64,000 nt of DNA from Theocolax elegans (GCA_026168455.1 CM047431.1:43341466-43405465); one strand, 5' to 3'; counted from the stretch's first letter, positions 32,604-48,380 are shown. Notes: generated by a model from the letters alone, not told the origin. Translations and numbers: made by a program.

Positions 32604-35600
32604 ATATTAGCTTTTAAATAAAAGATCAATTTAATTTTGAGAGTTAAATCGAGAATGATTGGATCAGCAGGTACTCAGTCACCGGGTCTTCCCCCGAAAA
32701 AGTAAAGATTGTCCGTCTTTTTTCTTTCTCCGGCATAGATGCTTTTCCGTTTGAGGCTCGAAATTCATTTGGTGCTCAAGGTGCCGCCGCCGACTTTCCG
32801 TTTTATCCTCGTTTTCTTCGTTTCCAGTGTAAGCGCTCACCCACAAGAAGCAGCAATAAACGTCAGGGTGTGGCGCGGTAATTAAAACTAAAGATCCGCG
32901 AGGCGAACGAAAGCGAAAAACAACAGCCGGCGTGTGAGAAAGAGGCTTGAAGGGAACCCCGGGCGGAGGGTAGCTGTAAACGAGGGAAACCGAAAAATGC
33001 GAAGGAGGAAACTCCGGTATCTTCGAGATAGAGAAACCCGATGGGGAGGTAAGAGAAGAGAAGGGACGACAGACGTCTGCAGAACAGAGGAATGATACGG
33101 AAATCGTTTCAGGAAGAAGGTACACTCTGTACGATAAGGGAATAAGAGGTTAGAGTACGTCTTCTAAAGAGAAGAAAATGTTGTGATACCTAACAACAGA
33201 AAATTCTTTATTTAAAGAGGCGCTCTCCTATTCCGCATCTACATACAGTTTGATTAAAATAAACATTGTTTAAAAGTACTTTTTGTTTACTTCTTTTTTT
33301 TTAGCCACAACGCAACTACCTCCTTTATTTTAATGTTCAACTTGACAAAATATTTTTATTTTGTGTACCCCCTACTAATTTTAAACAACGCTCCAGCATT
33401 AAACAAGAACGGCCATACGTATAAAACTGACTTTGCAAAAGTTTTGGAATTTAAAAATTATAAAATTAAGAATAATTTGGTAAATACAATACGAATGAAA
33501 AGGTGTAATAAAAATGTAACAGGAGAAAAATAAATTAATTTCCGTGATCGCAGAAAAAGAGGAAAGGAAAATATAAATTATTGAAAAAACGATAGTCGAT
33601 AAATTTAGAAGTAAGAGGAGGCAAGTGGTTAGGTGAGACATTAAATTGTGCCAAAAAAAAGTAAAAGAAAATAATAGCGAGAAACAGGAGGGAACGCGAA
33701 AGTGATGAGAGAAGGGTGAGAAGGAAATTAGAGAGAAAAAGGGGTGAGTGGAGGCTCGACGTAGAGAAAACAATGAAGTAATTGAAACGAGAAAGAGGGA
33801 GAGGAAGTGAAAAAGGGAGAAGAGATTAGATAAGTTTGTGAGCTTAATGGGTAAAGGGGTGATATAAAAATAAGTGGAGTAGAGGAAGGAAGGACATTGA
33901 GATTGACCTGCTTCCGTGCGAAGGAAAACAACGTTCACCCTTCCTTTCTCCTCAGGATTAGGGTGGAATGATCGCGTAACTACCTCGGGTGCGAAATACT
34001 CGACGTCTAATTTCGGATGCTTTGATGAAATTTCTTTTACTGCGCACTAGACCTCTCTCCATCTCTCACTCGCTTTCTCCCTCTCTCTCTCTCTCTCTCA
34101 TTCTCCGCGTAAATTCGCTAAAATTTAAGGTTGCTTTATTAAAGAAAGTAATTCCTTCATATAAATTTCCTGCTAGTCTTAAATAACGGAATGTAAGAAT
34201 CAGATGCGAGTGAATTTGACACTAATATTCACAAATTTAATAACGCGTATCGTGAATCAAGTGAAAAAGGAATATTTGCGCTTCAATAATCCGGATACAG
34301 TTATATCCTCAAATTGAATTCGTAAAACGAAAAAAAAAGATAAAGGAAGAAACAAAAGTTATAAATTTTTATCGCTCGGAAAAAAAGTTTCATTTAACCG
34401 AACGAAAGAAAAAATCATTTTTTTCCTCGCGAGGCGTGACGCGTGCGCGCATCTTAAAAAAAGTTCATGAAATTGCCACAATCCAATAGTATTCAATATC
34501 AAACTCAATCTAATTTCGCGCAGACAGAGCGAAACCTAATAGTTTCCGGTCCAAATGAGGCAGAATAAAGCAAGAAAAAGTAAGTGAGAGGTGGTGGAGT
34601 GGTGAGAGCAGTGTAAGGAAGAGAGACCAGACAAACCGCCAGTTTCCTTAAAGGCGAGGATAGGCGACAATATGGAATGAGAGGGTAGTGAATGGGGGGA
34701 GGGAACTTAGGTAGGGGTGAAAATGTAACTGAGGGTGGCGGGAAATTTATGTGCGAGCCCGAATGGTCCCGTGACCTGAGTTCCTTCGCCTCGCACACCT
34801 CTCCCCTCCACCAGCCTGTCTTTGCTTGTGTGAAAGGAAACTTTGGAAACATAAAATAACTTTGCCTTTCCGGCTTTTCTTTCGCCGCCTTGGTCCTACA
34901 CCCACTCGAGTTATCGCGCGACCTTCCCTTGGTACCTCTTCGTCTTCTCCATTCGCTTTCTTCGTTTTCTTCTATGTGTTTTCTCCTCCTCCTCCTCCTC
35001 TTCCTCCTTCTGGTTCTACTCCTCTTGGTTATCTAATACAGTATGTTTCACTTTTACTCGAGTACTCGTGTCTTTCATTTTCCCAGCAGATGATACTTGT
35101 GTCACTGACAGCTTCTTGCACTCGGACCTCTCTCTCTTTCTCTCTCTGTGTGTATACCACACCGGACAAATAATTTTGACATTGTATTAAAAGTTTCTAC
35201 TTTGTCCTACCTCGTTATCGGTTACGTAAATTTATAATTTACGGTCATTAATTATTTATTCATCAGCACAATTTTCGACACAATTTTTGGTGATTAAATA
35301 ATAAAAAAATTAAACATTCAGAGAGATTAAGAGCAGAGGCGCTTTTGTTTATCCATAATCTAACCAAAATTTAAAGTAAAATATCATTGCCATTTCGAAA
35401 AAGTCCCACCATTAAATGTCAAATATTTCCACCTTGTTTAGATTAGATTTACATTTTTGGTAACACTTTTCTCGAAAATGCTGTAATATTTTAGTTTCTA
35501 ATTGAACTCGCAATAAGCTTATTGATAAACGAAGACCTCTCTTTCTCTTCTCTTATTTGTTTGCATAGTGTTTTATTTCTAGACTTATTACCAATCGTCA

Positions 35601-38203
35601 CGTTTGTTGGTAAGGTGGGGAAAATAAATATTGACTATACTTTCCCGCATTGATAATTACGTACTATTTATAAACATAGACAACATACGTGTTTTCATCA
35701 CAGACGAGATTATACGGATATTGTCGAATCCAATCTTGTATAAGATTTACAAAATAAGGAAATATTATATTTCATGAGAAAGTATCTCCGCTTCCTAGGT
35801 GTAATATTTACCCCCCAGTTATCCATTGTGATTCGTATAGTCCGAGTCAAATAAAATAAATCCAATAAATATATTTGATCGCGCTAAACTTTCGATATTT
35901 TCTAAGTAAAATCAAAGGTGTTACTTTTTCACTAACTGAGAGAAAACAATTCTCAGCTCTACTTATACATTTAGTTATAACGAAAACGTGAGAAATAACA
36001 TTAATGGATAGGTATATAAAGTCCGTGTAACTTCTAAAGGCCAATAAAATAACATTTTCGACATAAATAAGAAAGTTACGACGTAAAAAATGCTTCTCGA
36101 GAGTCCTAAACACTTAGTAACGTTTCCACAGTCGTCTCATGAATAACATCTAAACTTCAACCACAATAGAGCACAAACATTTCAAGAGAAGTAGAAAAAA
36201 AGAAACATAAAACACATTCTACTTCCGAAAAATTTATCCGAAAACAGGAGAAGAGTGAGTGAGAGAGGAGGGGAGGGGAGGAAGAGAGAGAGAGGGAGAG
36301 AGAGAGAGAGATATGAGGAGAAATAATAAAAAAAAAGTGAAAGAATCACTCGGCTGGTAATGCAATAAAAAATTCTGCAAGTGTACGTCCCATTCCTCAT
36401 CCCGGTCCAACTTTATTTTTCCCTCTGCTTTCTTTATTTTTCTTACACATTCCTTCCTTTATGATTCCTTTCTCCTCCATCCATACTCGCTAAAAGCCGT
36501 TTGCACGAAGCGTCTCGAATTGCATTATTATGCGAGTGAGGGCTTTTGATGCTTCTTCTCTCACTCTCTCCCTCTCTCCCTCTCCCCCTCTTACTCCCTC
36601 GTCTCTTTTAGTCCTCCTCCTACAACCCCTCTCCCGCACGGCACCTTTCATCTTTAAAGATTAAGGAAAAGTCGTGCCGGCTGTCAGTTCCGAGTCCTCA
36701 AACCGTCCGACTCCGGTCCGATTCTATTGCGTCTCTGAGTGCACTCGGAAATTTTCACTTGCCTCTATTTTTGTTAGGTGTTTCGTGCGCAAGAACCGAC
36801 TGTTAACACAAGGACCCTCGATATATTCTTTCGAGTTCAATGAACTTGTACACTTTCCTTTCCTAGTTTCTTCTTTTTCTCTTCTTCTTCTTCTTCTTCT
36901 TTTTTTTTCGCGTTTAAAACGCTCTCCGGGTTCTTGTCAACTTTCGAGTACGACTTTTGAATCGAGCGCAAAGTTTAACGTATTCGATATAAGACCGGTT
37001 GGGGGATACTATTTGAATTTGTTCTTCGGTGTTTACTAAATAACGAGTGAAAAGTTTGCTTTCGATCTATTAACAATAAGTCAAAATTAGTCCGGACTTT
37101 ACCGACACAGTTTGTGGCGATCTTGATCTCTAATATATTATTTTAACCACCTGCCTGAATCACTGATTCAACGATATTCAAGTGAGAATTTGTATTAATT
37201 TACAATTACACGAACACTAAAATTTCCGAACGAGTAGTTGTATTAAAAAAATGTTTTGAATCAGCGGGTCGGTCAGTCTGAGGGTGACGTTTCCGAAGTC
37301 GTTCCGAAGTGCAACTCCATCTGGGCTACTTTCGAATAGTACTACACATTTCCCACACATCTACTACAGAGAAAGACACACAAATGGGTCTATCTTTCGA
37401 AGGGAAGGGAAAGCATTGAAACAGAACTAGTAGTACGCAGATCGTTTTCTACAGGGGGACGCGATAAGTCGGTATTACGATCGGCGAGAGCCGCGTTGCG
37501 GGCTGATCCTTTTCGAACCGTAGCACTGGCTTGCCCCTTTAATTAAGTCCGTCGCGGTTCTCATTACGAACACGTGTGCGAGATTACGCTGTCTGCGCGT
37601 TACGGCCGTCTAATCGCGTCCACGCCAATTTTACGAGCCCGATTTCACGTCGCCAACCAAGAAAATCTGAATGCCGCAACTTGGGTTTATTGCTACCGAA
37701 TCTTATACTATGCATTACCCTTGTGGTTTTAAATTTATTCATTATTTTATTTACATTATTTGATTCGTTGATCATGTCACCATTGATCTCGTGTTTCACA
37801 ACAATATAACCAACCGAGTCTTAAACAGATTTTCTCCTCTCGCTTTCTCTGTATATACCTTTTTGCGTCAGGAGCTAATGTTTCCCGTATACAAAGTACA
37901 ACATTTATTACCTACGGTATTAGTTTTATAACCGCACACGTACGCGCATACACACAACCAAGTACACGGACAAACAGAGTATGAAAAAAATAAGAGAGAA
38001 GGAATAAGTAATAGGAGGAAGAAGTGGAAACTCCTTACAAGCTTTTGCTTTCCTGCTAGCCTACCCTCATTACTACCGTTTTCGACATCCATTCTCACTG
38101 TGAGAAGGAGAAGAAGGAGGAGCAGGGAGACCAAATGTACCTGCCGTATAAAAATAAAAATGAAAAAATACGGTAAGAGCAGAGGCAAAAGTAAGAACGT
38201 AGA

Positions 38204-38235
<32 letters not shown>

Positions 38236-38337
38236 TGTAATGCCCCTTTAAGAAATTTACATGTGCGCTTCGCGTTTCTTCCTGCGTCTGACGCTGACTT
38301 ATTAACGTCAAGCGAGGAAAAATAAAATAAAAAAAAG

Positions 38338-38381
<44 letters not shown>

Positions 38382-41300
38382 AGTTATTCCACGGGAAATT
38401 TCCCTCCCTAAAGTTTGAGACGCGCGATCTTCGCGCCCATACAAATATGCCCGGCTGAAAGTTCTTACCTTGTTTAACGGAACACATCTGTAAGAATAAT
38501 AGAAGCGGAAGAGGGCACTTTCTCTTCCTTTTCTTGTTCCTTGTTTTAAGAGAACTAATAAGGTTTTACGCGGATTTATCATGTAAAAAATTTAATGTCC
38601 CGTATGAATAAAATATTGCTCACCTTGCGTGTATATTTTTTTCCCTCCTTTTTTTTCTCAAATTCTCCTCGTTCTTTAAATTTGTGAATCCATCAACACC
38701 GGGCAACCTGCCTCTTTTTTTATTAATATATTAAATAAAATATACTGAAGATTATTTTTGAGCTTCTGTAAAAATAAGCCTGTGTGCTCGATAAATCCAT
38801 AATTTATATATTATTTCTTAAGATAAATATAAAGTTACTCAATGAAACCAAGTGTGAGAAACATTAATCCGATAAAGCAAAAAGGCAAATTTTATCACGT
38901 GAAAAACAAAAACACTTTAATCATACAAATCAAAATAAAGGTTGTCCAATTTCATGGTTCGATACGCTGCGTTAGCGTTGTAAGTAGAGTATCGTGTCTT
39001 AAATTATTATTATTGGATATATATTTAACGGAGCTTAATTCTGTAAGATCAAGTCTTTTTCAAGGTATCGATTCATCAGCCTTTACAAGTGAATAACTAA
39101 AGAAATTTTTTACAGGATTTAAATCGAAATGTAGAGCGGTTATTGAGTGAAATACATATTGAAATTTTTAAAATCATAATATAGTTATTTAGTTTAGTAT
39201 CGAAATATGACATTATCAAAAAGTAGAATATTCATATTTTAATGTCTCATTCGACAGAACTTATCGTATTTCATAGTCAATAAGATTTTCAATTCAAGTT
39301 ATTTATTCATTTCGAAAGTAATAATTATTGAAAAAATACGCAATTTCTTTTTCACAAAACACTAGCGGAAATTAATAGTTTCACATTTAATACTTGTGGA
39401 AAAAAGAGGTAAAAGCTAAAAACAATACTGTAATGGAATAGCGGTGTGAAGAATTTTCTTTGGTTTATGTATTCACTAACGAGAATTAAGTTACACAGTA
39501 GATGAAAAAAACTTTTAACAGTCAAAACTACCACGAGATAAATGTGTAAATGGGTACAACATTTGACAAGAGAGAGAGAAAGAGAGAGATAAAATGGAAT
39601 AGTAAAAGGAAATAAGACGTGGCCAAAATATATTTCTTTTCCACCATCAAATGGTTTTTAAATTACAAAGTTCCCCTTTTTCATAATATCGTTGTCATTT
39701 CTTTCGTGCAAAAAGCTGCGCGCATTAAAAACTATACATTCTAGATTACATAAATGAACATTAAATTTTTAATAGTGTTATATTAATCTAATCTATTATA
39801 CACATTAAAAACGTTATCATTATTTTAATTAATGCAAATTACCCGATTGTACAAGGTATGGTTATTTCGAATGCAAGTACGCGATAAATAAAATGAAGGG
39901 AAATAAGTATACTCTGACGTAAATTGAAGTATTCTCAATAGTATAAACTTGAAAGAGAGAGAGAGGGAGAAATCAAAGCGAAAGCAAAAAAAGGATATTA
40001 GTTAAAGAAAGGGGGGTCGAAACGCGTAAACGGTCATGTTTGTAAAAATACACACGATACCGAATAACGACTCTCGAGAGTTGCACGCGAAATACCATTT
40101 TAACAGGCTTCCGAAGAATGCGGGCACGCCATATAGGCGGCATAATGAAATGAAATGCGCTGGAAATATTTAATAAGTTTCCGTTGGAGAGATACGCCTC
40201 GAGCGCCAAGTGTACGAGAGAGAGAGAGAGAGAGAGAGGGCAAAAATTCTCTTCCGCTGGACTGAACGTTGATGAGAGTTCCTTTCTCTACGCTCTTTGA
40301 GCATGAACTTTGTAAAAATTTATATTCCCTTCTTTGGTCCACCTCTCGCTACCCCCTCCCCACCTTCATCCCTCGGTCTCTTTTTGATGCGTAAACAGGC
40401 CGCGGTTCGCGTTTTCTCTGGGCCGCGAGGGTGAATTAACTCGAAGCTTTTCCTATCCCAGGAAATTATGCCGCGGAATGCGATGATTATTGTTGCGGGC
40501 GGTACCAAAAGAAGGGATTCTTTCAATTACAGTCTTTATTGCTTCGTCAGGAAGTACGGGGTTTGCTTTACCTCCTCGACCTCGCTATTTCTTTTTTTCT
40601 TTCTTTCTTTCTTTCTCTCTTTCTTACTCTTTCTCGTACTCGTTCCCGTTCTCTCGTGCTTTGAGCTTGCAGTTTAGATTCATATCGTCCCCGACTTCAA
40701 AGGTTGAATGTTATTACTTTTTCAGATGGTCCTCCGTTTTCACGTGAAACTGGTAAACTCAACTATTAACCGAACAAGGATTTCGTGTTTCTTTTCGCCC
40801 ATGTTCTTTTACGGGTTTTAATAAACAGACTACCTGATTTTTCCTACAAAACGCACTCTCGAAATGTTGCCATTTTTTGATATTTTTTTTTTATACTCGC
40901 GAAACATAAGCGTAAAAGAAATACCTGTTCTTCAAGAATTTTAACAATCGGTCATTCTACTATAGATTTATTAAATTTGTCTTTGCCAAACACGAAGAAA
41001 AAGGATTTCAACAAATTGGAATTTTCGAATTTCGGTTGAGAAGAAAAAAAAAGGGGGCAAATTCATAGGATGTATAGGTTCTTATCCAAGGTAAAAATGG
41101 TAAAAGCTCTCGAACAGACGCACGCCGATTTTCTCTCGGTCGGCGAAGGAAAAATTCTACCAGGCCGAAAGAGAGGGAGATAGAGAGAAAATTCGCATCG
41201 TCTTCCAGAGGTTTATCCGAAAATACCAAGGCTCTTTCCATCCTATTTGCATGTGAAAACCAAAGGAGGAGTCGAACCGAAGCCGCTCAACATCTTAAAT

Positions 41301-41700
41301 ATTCAATGGGGAACGAAGGAAAGGACGCGATCGGCCACATGGAGATTACAGCGCGCAGCTCTTTCATTAACCCTCGAGTCGCATGCGCACGCGCGCTCGT
41401 TCTACCTATTATATACCTGATTTGAATGAAAATATTGACTCGCGTTGCGGATTATTAATCTTTTTACTATATTCTTCGGCGAACGTAAAAAGAGAAGACG
41501 TCCACCACTGTGCTTGAAAACTTTTTACAGCTTCGGTTAATGCGTTCTAGTTAAGTGGGTGCAACAAGTTTTTCATGTTCATTTTATGCCTCTTGTGGAG
41601 CCTACAAGCTAAGAAACGTTTATTCATTGATAAAATATTCAACCTTATTCGAAATAATCTGTTCAATAAGAGTGACTATCTACGTCGTATATTCCATTTA
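32604..41700. other. Non-coding stretch rich in purine/pyrimidine tracts
   Basis: GC-richer blocks lie at about 32760-33010, 37440-37660, 40350-40500 and 41280-41400. Simple repeats include CT at 34066-34100, TCC at 34982-35009, GA at 36248-36312, TTC at 36880-36902 and GA at 39569-39590 and 40213-40240. Long minus-strand frames at 33399-33938 and 37868-38582 are low-complexity Ser/Leu/Phe translations. Confidence 0.5.
38203..38380. repeat. Two long (GA)n runs
   Basis: GA runs at 38203-38229 and 38341-38374 on the plus strand, separated by about 110 bp of unique sequence. The 150-170-residue minus-strand frames here are artefacts of the CT-repeat reading (poly Leu-Ser). Confidence 0.9.
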
Positions 41701-43390
41701 TTACAAATAATAAACCAGATAATTATAGTATTTTAAAATTTATTAATACTCAAAAATTCTAATAATTTTTAAAAATTTATTAACAACATATAATTATCAA
41801 TTTTTTTTAACATAAATTTTTTCAAAAATTCTCAAAAAATTTGAGACTGTTCCTTAATTTTAAGTCTTTTTCTTCTACGGAACATTTTTACTAAACTTTG
41901 CAGTTTCTGAGAAAAATAACGGTAACGAAAAATTCAGGCTTATGGGAGGTTAAAGCTCAACAATATAATGCTCTGATGGTTCAAGAAAGTTTCAGATATT
42001 GTCGGGTTTTATGTTTGAAAAAAAAAACATAAAAATAAAAAAATCAAACGTTTTTCATTATTTTTACAAAAACCGCCATATTAACTTGTGCAGTCAATAT
42101 TTCGGAAGTTTAACACGGATTCGCATTCAGCTTACTGAATAACGTTAGAAACGATATTTTTAATCTATTTATTTTGTTTTGTTATAATAAATTGTCCGGT
42201 AGAAAGCATATTAAAAAATTGATGTTTTTGGTCATTAGTGGATTAAAGGAGAGACTCATCTGATAGATACCAATCGAGGAAAATAGTTTGAATTGTTACA
42301 TTAATTCAATAAAATCTACTTTGTTATACAAGAGCCAAATACCGGCGCTGTAAGTAATTAAATAATATGTAGATATGTAAAGATGAAAGGCAATGTTTTA
42401 AAATTCGATATTTTAAATACAAAGATTTTCAAACGTGCAGTCGAAATATACGTTAGAAACTTTGTAAAAAGATATATAATTATTAAATTATATAGTATAC
42501 TTGTGTATTTGGTTTTTCCATAAAATAAATGTAAAAATTATCTCATTTCGCTAACAATTAATGAGGTATGCAATACCCACTTAATTCGTAACGCGTATAT
42601 CCCGAGTTAAAATATAATATAGGAAGTAATGAAATATACAACTAATCTCTGATAAACAGCATTAATTTTGCAGATACAAATGAGATAATTATATTTCACT
42701 TTAACTAGTAACTCAATCTTGTACGCATTTTATCGAATGCATTATTAATTATAGAAATTCGTAGTAAATGGAGAACGAGTATTTCGTAAATGCACATAAA
42801 TGTTGATCTATTTATGCAAGTATTTTGCAATGCAATTGCGAAGCCTGGAAATAACTAATTAATTGTATCAATCGAAAATATTTTATAATTTTTTATGCTA
42901 CGAACGATACACATTATAGTTGTAAGTTGATATATGTAGATGTAATTACACGTTACCAGTAATATGTGCCAATTTTATACTTCCGGCAGCACCCATACGG
43001 TGTATTATCGGGAAAATAAGTGCTATATACTCATAATTGAAATTGAAAGAATAAAGTAACGTAATAACTCGTTTAAACGATGGATTAACAATGAGATAAT
43101 TGAAACATTAGGGGTATTCGTCTAAATTCGAATGTCGTAGAATAGCTTAGCTAACACCGCGAGTCGGAGAAAGCTCCGAGTTATTAAATGCGATTTCGGT
43201 GAATGACGCCGACGGTGCTAAATACGAGGGGGGCCATTCGAGATTCAGAACGCGTGCATTCGAAAGTTAGCACTTGCGCCGCGCAAAATGCTCGAGTGTG
43301 ATAAGGGTGAAGATCCTCCTCTAGGAGGTAGGAAGTCGAAAATTCCGGGAAATTGGCGGGAAGTAACACGCGCGAATAAGGGATAGAGAG

Positions 43391-43421
<31 letters not shown>
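43391..43421. repeat. (AG)n microsatellite
   Basis: About 14 uninterrupted AG units on the plus strand, at the edge of a GC-rich island. Confidence 0.9.
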
Positions 43422-43423
<2 letters not shown>

Positions 43424-43701
43424 TGAATTAGTGCCATCACTTTGGAAAATCGCTGAATATTTTATGATTCACGCTTATCTGCAACTCTGAACCTTGATGT
43501 TTTTGAATTTATGTATTTTCTCAAATGCTCGCTTGATGTGTGCATGTGCGAACATTGCTTGTATGTGTCTTACAGTCGCTCATCTTTACTTTTACACCGG
43601 TATTTCTCCTTTCTTTTCTTTTCTTTTCTTTTTTTATGGACCCAAGTTTAATAAGCACTTGAGACTTTTTACGTTTAATGAATTCTTAAAATTTTATCTT
43701 C

Positions 43702-43726
43702 GTATATATATATATATATATATATA
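43702..43726. repeat. (TA)n microsatellite
   Basis: About 12 TA units; preceded by a TTTTC-repeat stretch near 43606-43630. Confidence 0.9.
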
Positions 43727-46700
43727 GTGACTATTAATTTTGTTATTATTTTTTTAGAGTGGAAAATTGCATTAACCTTGTGTTTAATAAAGACGGGATG
43801 GATTAAAAATTTATGAATTCGATAGTCCTTAACGATGTAACGTTTACGTCGATGAAAGAGTGCAAGTCTCTAAGTAAATATTAACATTGCATGTAATTCA
43901 CGTGAAAAATAATAGTTCTGATGTAGTAAATAATTAACGAAAATAGATTTATCTCGAACGACTTACGGCATGTTTTCTCTTTTTAACGAGAATCTTCGGT
44001 AATCACAATCTGGAAAGTACGGGATCTCTTCTTTAGATTGGCAATGCTTTTCACTTGGTTACTAGAGAGAGGAGCCGGATACGAAATGCACTAGAGTTGC
44101 TGGGCGCGCGCCGCCGATTCATATAGACCAATATTTGATTGCGGACATTTTCAATCAAGTCTTGCTGTTTATACAACGGTCTGTGGCCTCACTTCCCTCG
44201 ACTCATTTCTGATCGTCAATACTTTGGGGAGTAAATATACCACCGCCGCACCAGCATCCAGTTTTGTTCCAACTCGATATTTTTATACACGGACTTCGAG
44301 ACTCGAGTGTACACACTCCATACTATCTAAGATCCGAGTTATAAACATTATCTCATGTTTAACCTGGCTTTTTCGCTTATCATTCGGTATATAAACGACC
44401 TACGACATAATACATTTTGTTTACTGTTTCTTTAGACTTGTATATCAAATATACTTATTGTAATTATATTGTGTACAACGATGGTATTTACGCGCTGTAT
44501 GAGCAATTTATAAAAGTGCAACAATAAATAAATAATATATTTTTTCTCTGTATACATCCTGAGGCAAACTTAAACATACTCTTACAAAAATTAATGTTAA
44601 TTGCTCGTGAAAAAGGAAAAATTTGCACTTCTGAAATGCGAAGTTCAAAAATAAGTGGCAACCTCAAAAATAAAAACACACACTATGTTATGTATGTTTA
44701 TGTATGTAATTTTTATTGCAAAAATCTCGCGGACTCGACTAATTAGCTACGTTTTTATTAAGACTTTGGAGCTAAATATTTTCTAATAATCTGCCCATGC
44801 AAATTTTTCTACGTAGGATGAAAATAGTATATAAGAATAATAATTTAGATGCGGCAGGAAAATTGTATAAATTTATTTAAAATATAATTGCAATTAATAT
44901 TGACAAGCGTTAAGTAATTTTATAGGGTTGAAACGAGCACACAACTTAGGAGAAGATAATGATCATTTTCATTAACAACCTATTTACTAATAATTAATTA
45001 TGTAACCAATTAAACCGTGTATGGATCCTCGCTGACCTTCCAATAATCCGAATTTAACAAAGTACAAACGCATAACGTAATCTACTCAATATCGTTGCCA
45101 CTACGATATGACCAATCCTTTGTTTGTTCTACTATACCGACAAGGCACGGCGATCGAATTTTTTCGATATACGCGTCTAACGATATACATTTCTCACTCG
45201 CAAGGAACTTTCCGCGATTAGAAATTACGAGTCTTACTATATAATTATTCGTGAATTATCATATAAAATTTATACTTGTATATTGCATGCATATCGATAA
45301 TTTTTTGGCTTAGGTGTTTTTGTTCGAAGGAGACACGAAAACAACGAACAAATGCGATATAGATGAAAACAGACGAGGGGGGAACAAAATAGTAAGTTGA
45401 AACCAGCGTGGAATGGGAATGTCAAAACAAATAACGATTTGTGATAGAAGGATCGAAAAGAAAAGATAATAGGAATAACAACGCGTTACGTGCGCGCTGA
45501 CGCGCGTACATCACGTATTTTTGTTTATTCTTAAACTTTTTTTTTCTCTCGTCGTTTTGTCGATAACGTGTATAGATGCGCGTTTTACTCATTTTTTTTC
45601 GTTGATGTATATAATATTAAAAAAAAGCTGCTATCAAAACAAGATTTATGAAAATAAAATGAAGTACCGGGCGCAACCTACTTACCAGTTGGTAATTCAA
45701 AATTAAAGAGTAGAGACAAAGTGAGAAGTTTATCCAGTGGAAAACCACTAGTCGAAAAAGAAAAGAACCGAGAATAAGTGAAAAAGTAGTATAGGAGAAG
45801 AGAAGAAGAAGGGGGACGACGAGCTGCACGAAACTCTTGGAAGGACAATGGCTAGAAAAGAACATTTCGAGGCGCGCATCCACGCGGTATCCGTTCCTTC
45901 TCTCTTTCATTGTCGGGAAGAGAAAAACGCCGCTGGCAGCTGAAGCGTTAAGTTTAATGAAGGCTTACAGGCATTTTTGTGCAAGGCATGTCCCCGTTAC
46001 ATTTTGCCGCGCCGCGTATTAATTAAAACTCCGTAGCAAAGCCGAGCGCGCGCGCGCCCGCGCACCCGTTCAAAGGGAATAAAAATGCAGCTCGTGTATC
46101 TCGCGAGAAAAAGACCGAGAGAGAGAGAGTGAGAGAGAGAGACAGAGAGAGAGCAAAGAAAATATCATGGTAAGGGAATATAAATTTCGAAATATAGGTA
46201 TAAATATAAATATACGTAGAATTAATGGAAGATAGGAGTAAAGAGAGAGGGAGAAGCCAATTCCGAGGTTTTTCGAGGGCCAGACATTCGATGTTTACAG
46301 TTTTATCCCAAACCTTCCAATTTTTTTATTTTAGTTTTGTTTTCATTTGGTCGCTCCTTCATTCAACGGGTTTATATTACTATTGGAAATGAATTTTCTT
46401 TTCGATCCGGTATACACACCGAGCTATGTGTAATTGTACACGTATTTTCAAACTATGAATTTTAGAGATAGTTGTACTGCATATACATATATATATTTTA
46501 CACAGATATGCGTGTGGCTTTCAAAAGAATTTAAATTGAATTTAGGTTTCCCCCGTAGATTTAATAATGTTACTTTTTATCCTAACGAAAGTTCATTTCG
46601 AAATTTTGATTAAATTTTTAACGAAATGTAAAAGCTTTTTTGATTAACCTTTCATAAAATATCTATTTGCTGAATTTCGTAATTGGGCTTAATTTTATTT

Positions 46701-48380
46701 CGATGAGCTAATAACGTTATTCAAGCGAAAATTTATATTTTCATTTGATCGTTTTTATTACAAGCACTTGAGAGAGTTTATATAAGTCTAATATTTTCCA
46801 AGTTTGTCGATTGGGCGTACAATTATCTACTTCGCAAGAGCGTAAATCAAGATGTTCTTTATTTCCCTTTCTTCTTAAGAGGATGCCATTCTCAACTTTT
46901 TCCCTCTTCGCCTTATCCAAAAATCGCCATAATTAAATGATCGGATTAATTAATGTTATTCCAGTAGTTCATTCGTTTTTTTTTATTAATAACCCACCTG
47001 TGTATTAAATTTTAGGCAAAAATACATATTAGTTTATAAGAACGATCCATTACTAAAAATTGTAAAATACATTTTAATCTGTCAAACATAACCTATAATT
47101 CAAATTGTTGCACTCAGAGAAAGGAATATTTAAAACAATCGTCCTGATAACTTAAATATGAGCAAACGAACATTTCTTTACACTTATTAACGGATTCAAT
47201 GTAAACAATGTATAGCTAATTTTTTTCAATTTTTTATAAAATCAAAAATTAATTAAATAAGCTAGAAGTGGACAAAATTAGATCAATATTTAATTTGACA
47301 TTAATAAATTATAAAACATATTTCGTAATTTATGACACATATATATTGCTCACACCGCACTATACCTATTAAGTATTATTTGAATCAGTTCTTAACAGTC
47401 AAACTTTCATTTTATTTTGCTAAAATCTGAACAGTTAAGAACTTAGTATGAATATCAAAGAGATACAATTTTTGGTAAGTCAATATCATTTTCTAATAAC
47501 GTCTGCACAACTTTTTGTTAAAAAATTCTTTTCTATGAGTAAACTGTTTAAACTTGTTACATGGATAGATTATTTATATACTCAGTGCAATGAGTATTTA
47601 CAATTTAACGTGATATTTAACATCGGCAATGTACGGAGGATAAAAATTAAGTATGCCACCTCGTTAATCGTATATTGGTAACATTTGTAATGATATCTAA
47701 ATCTAAATAGAAATGAAATTATGCAAGTATAAAATAAAAAAATGCAATTCGTTACTAAATTCACTATACAGTGTTCTTATCTCTCGTACCATAAATAATT
47801 AATTTCTCGAATAAAGAATGTTAGACGATATTTTAAAAATAATAAAACGAAAGAAAAAACGAAAATTAACGTATCTCGACGGTATTTACAAATGTGCATA
47901 GTTCGCGTTAAATAAGTTGTACCTTGATTTTCGCATGCATTTGTTAGAGGTGTGTGTACGTAGTACGTACGAACACACCGGGCAAACGAAACTAAAAACA
48001 AAAAATTTGGAATTTCCAAGCAATTCTATAGGAACAACTACCGCACCAGTATATTATCGAACAAAAAAGCAGGTATTCATTCTCGAAACAAAAAAAAACC
48101 AAGAGGGAGAGAGAGAGGGAGAGAGAGAGAGAACAGTAGCTCGCTCAACATTAAAACATGTCCTTCTTTCCGGTGGCTCGTAAATTATTTTTCGCGCAAT
48201 ATTGGGGCGCTGCCCGCATCGCATTATCAATCATTTCGACACCGTCGCGTCCGAGTATCTTCTATTCCTTCCTCCCGTCTCTCGTATCTTTTTTTTTGCC
48301 CACCGGACCTCTGAATAAGTAATCGCAATCGGATGAAAACTGTCGTGTCGCGGGATTAACGCCTCGCGTCGGGGCTTTGG

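Noticed and set aside
33399..33938. 179-residue minus-strand frame
   Set aside because: Low-complexity Phe/Ser/Leu reading of a purine-rich plus strand; no domain.
37868..38582. 147- and 169-residue minus-strand frames with Leu-Ser repeats
   Set aside because: They are translations of the (GA)n repeats and flanks in overlapping frames.
47448..47481. Short ATG frame followed by a strong donor GTAAGT
   Set aside because: Encodes only nine residues before the donor and no matching downstream exon was found.
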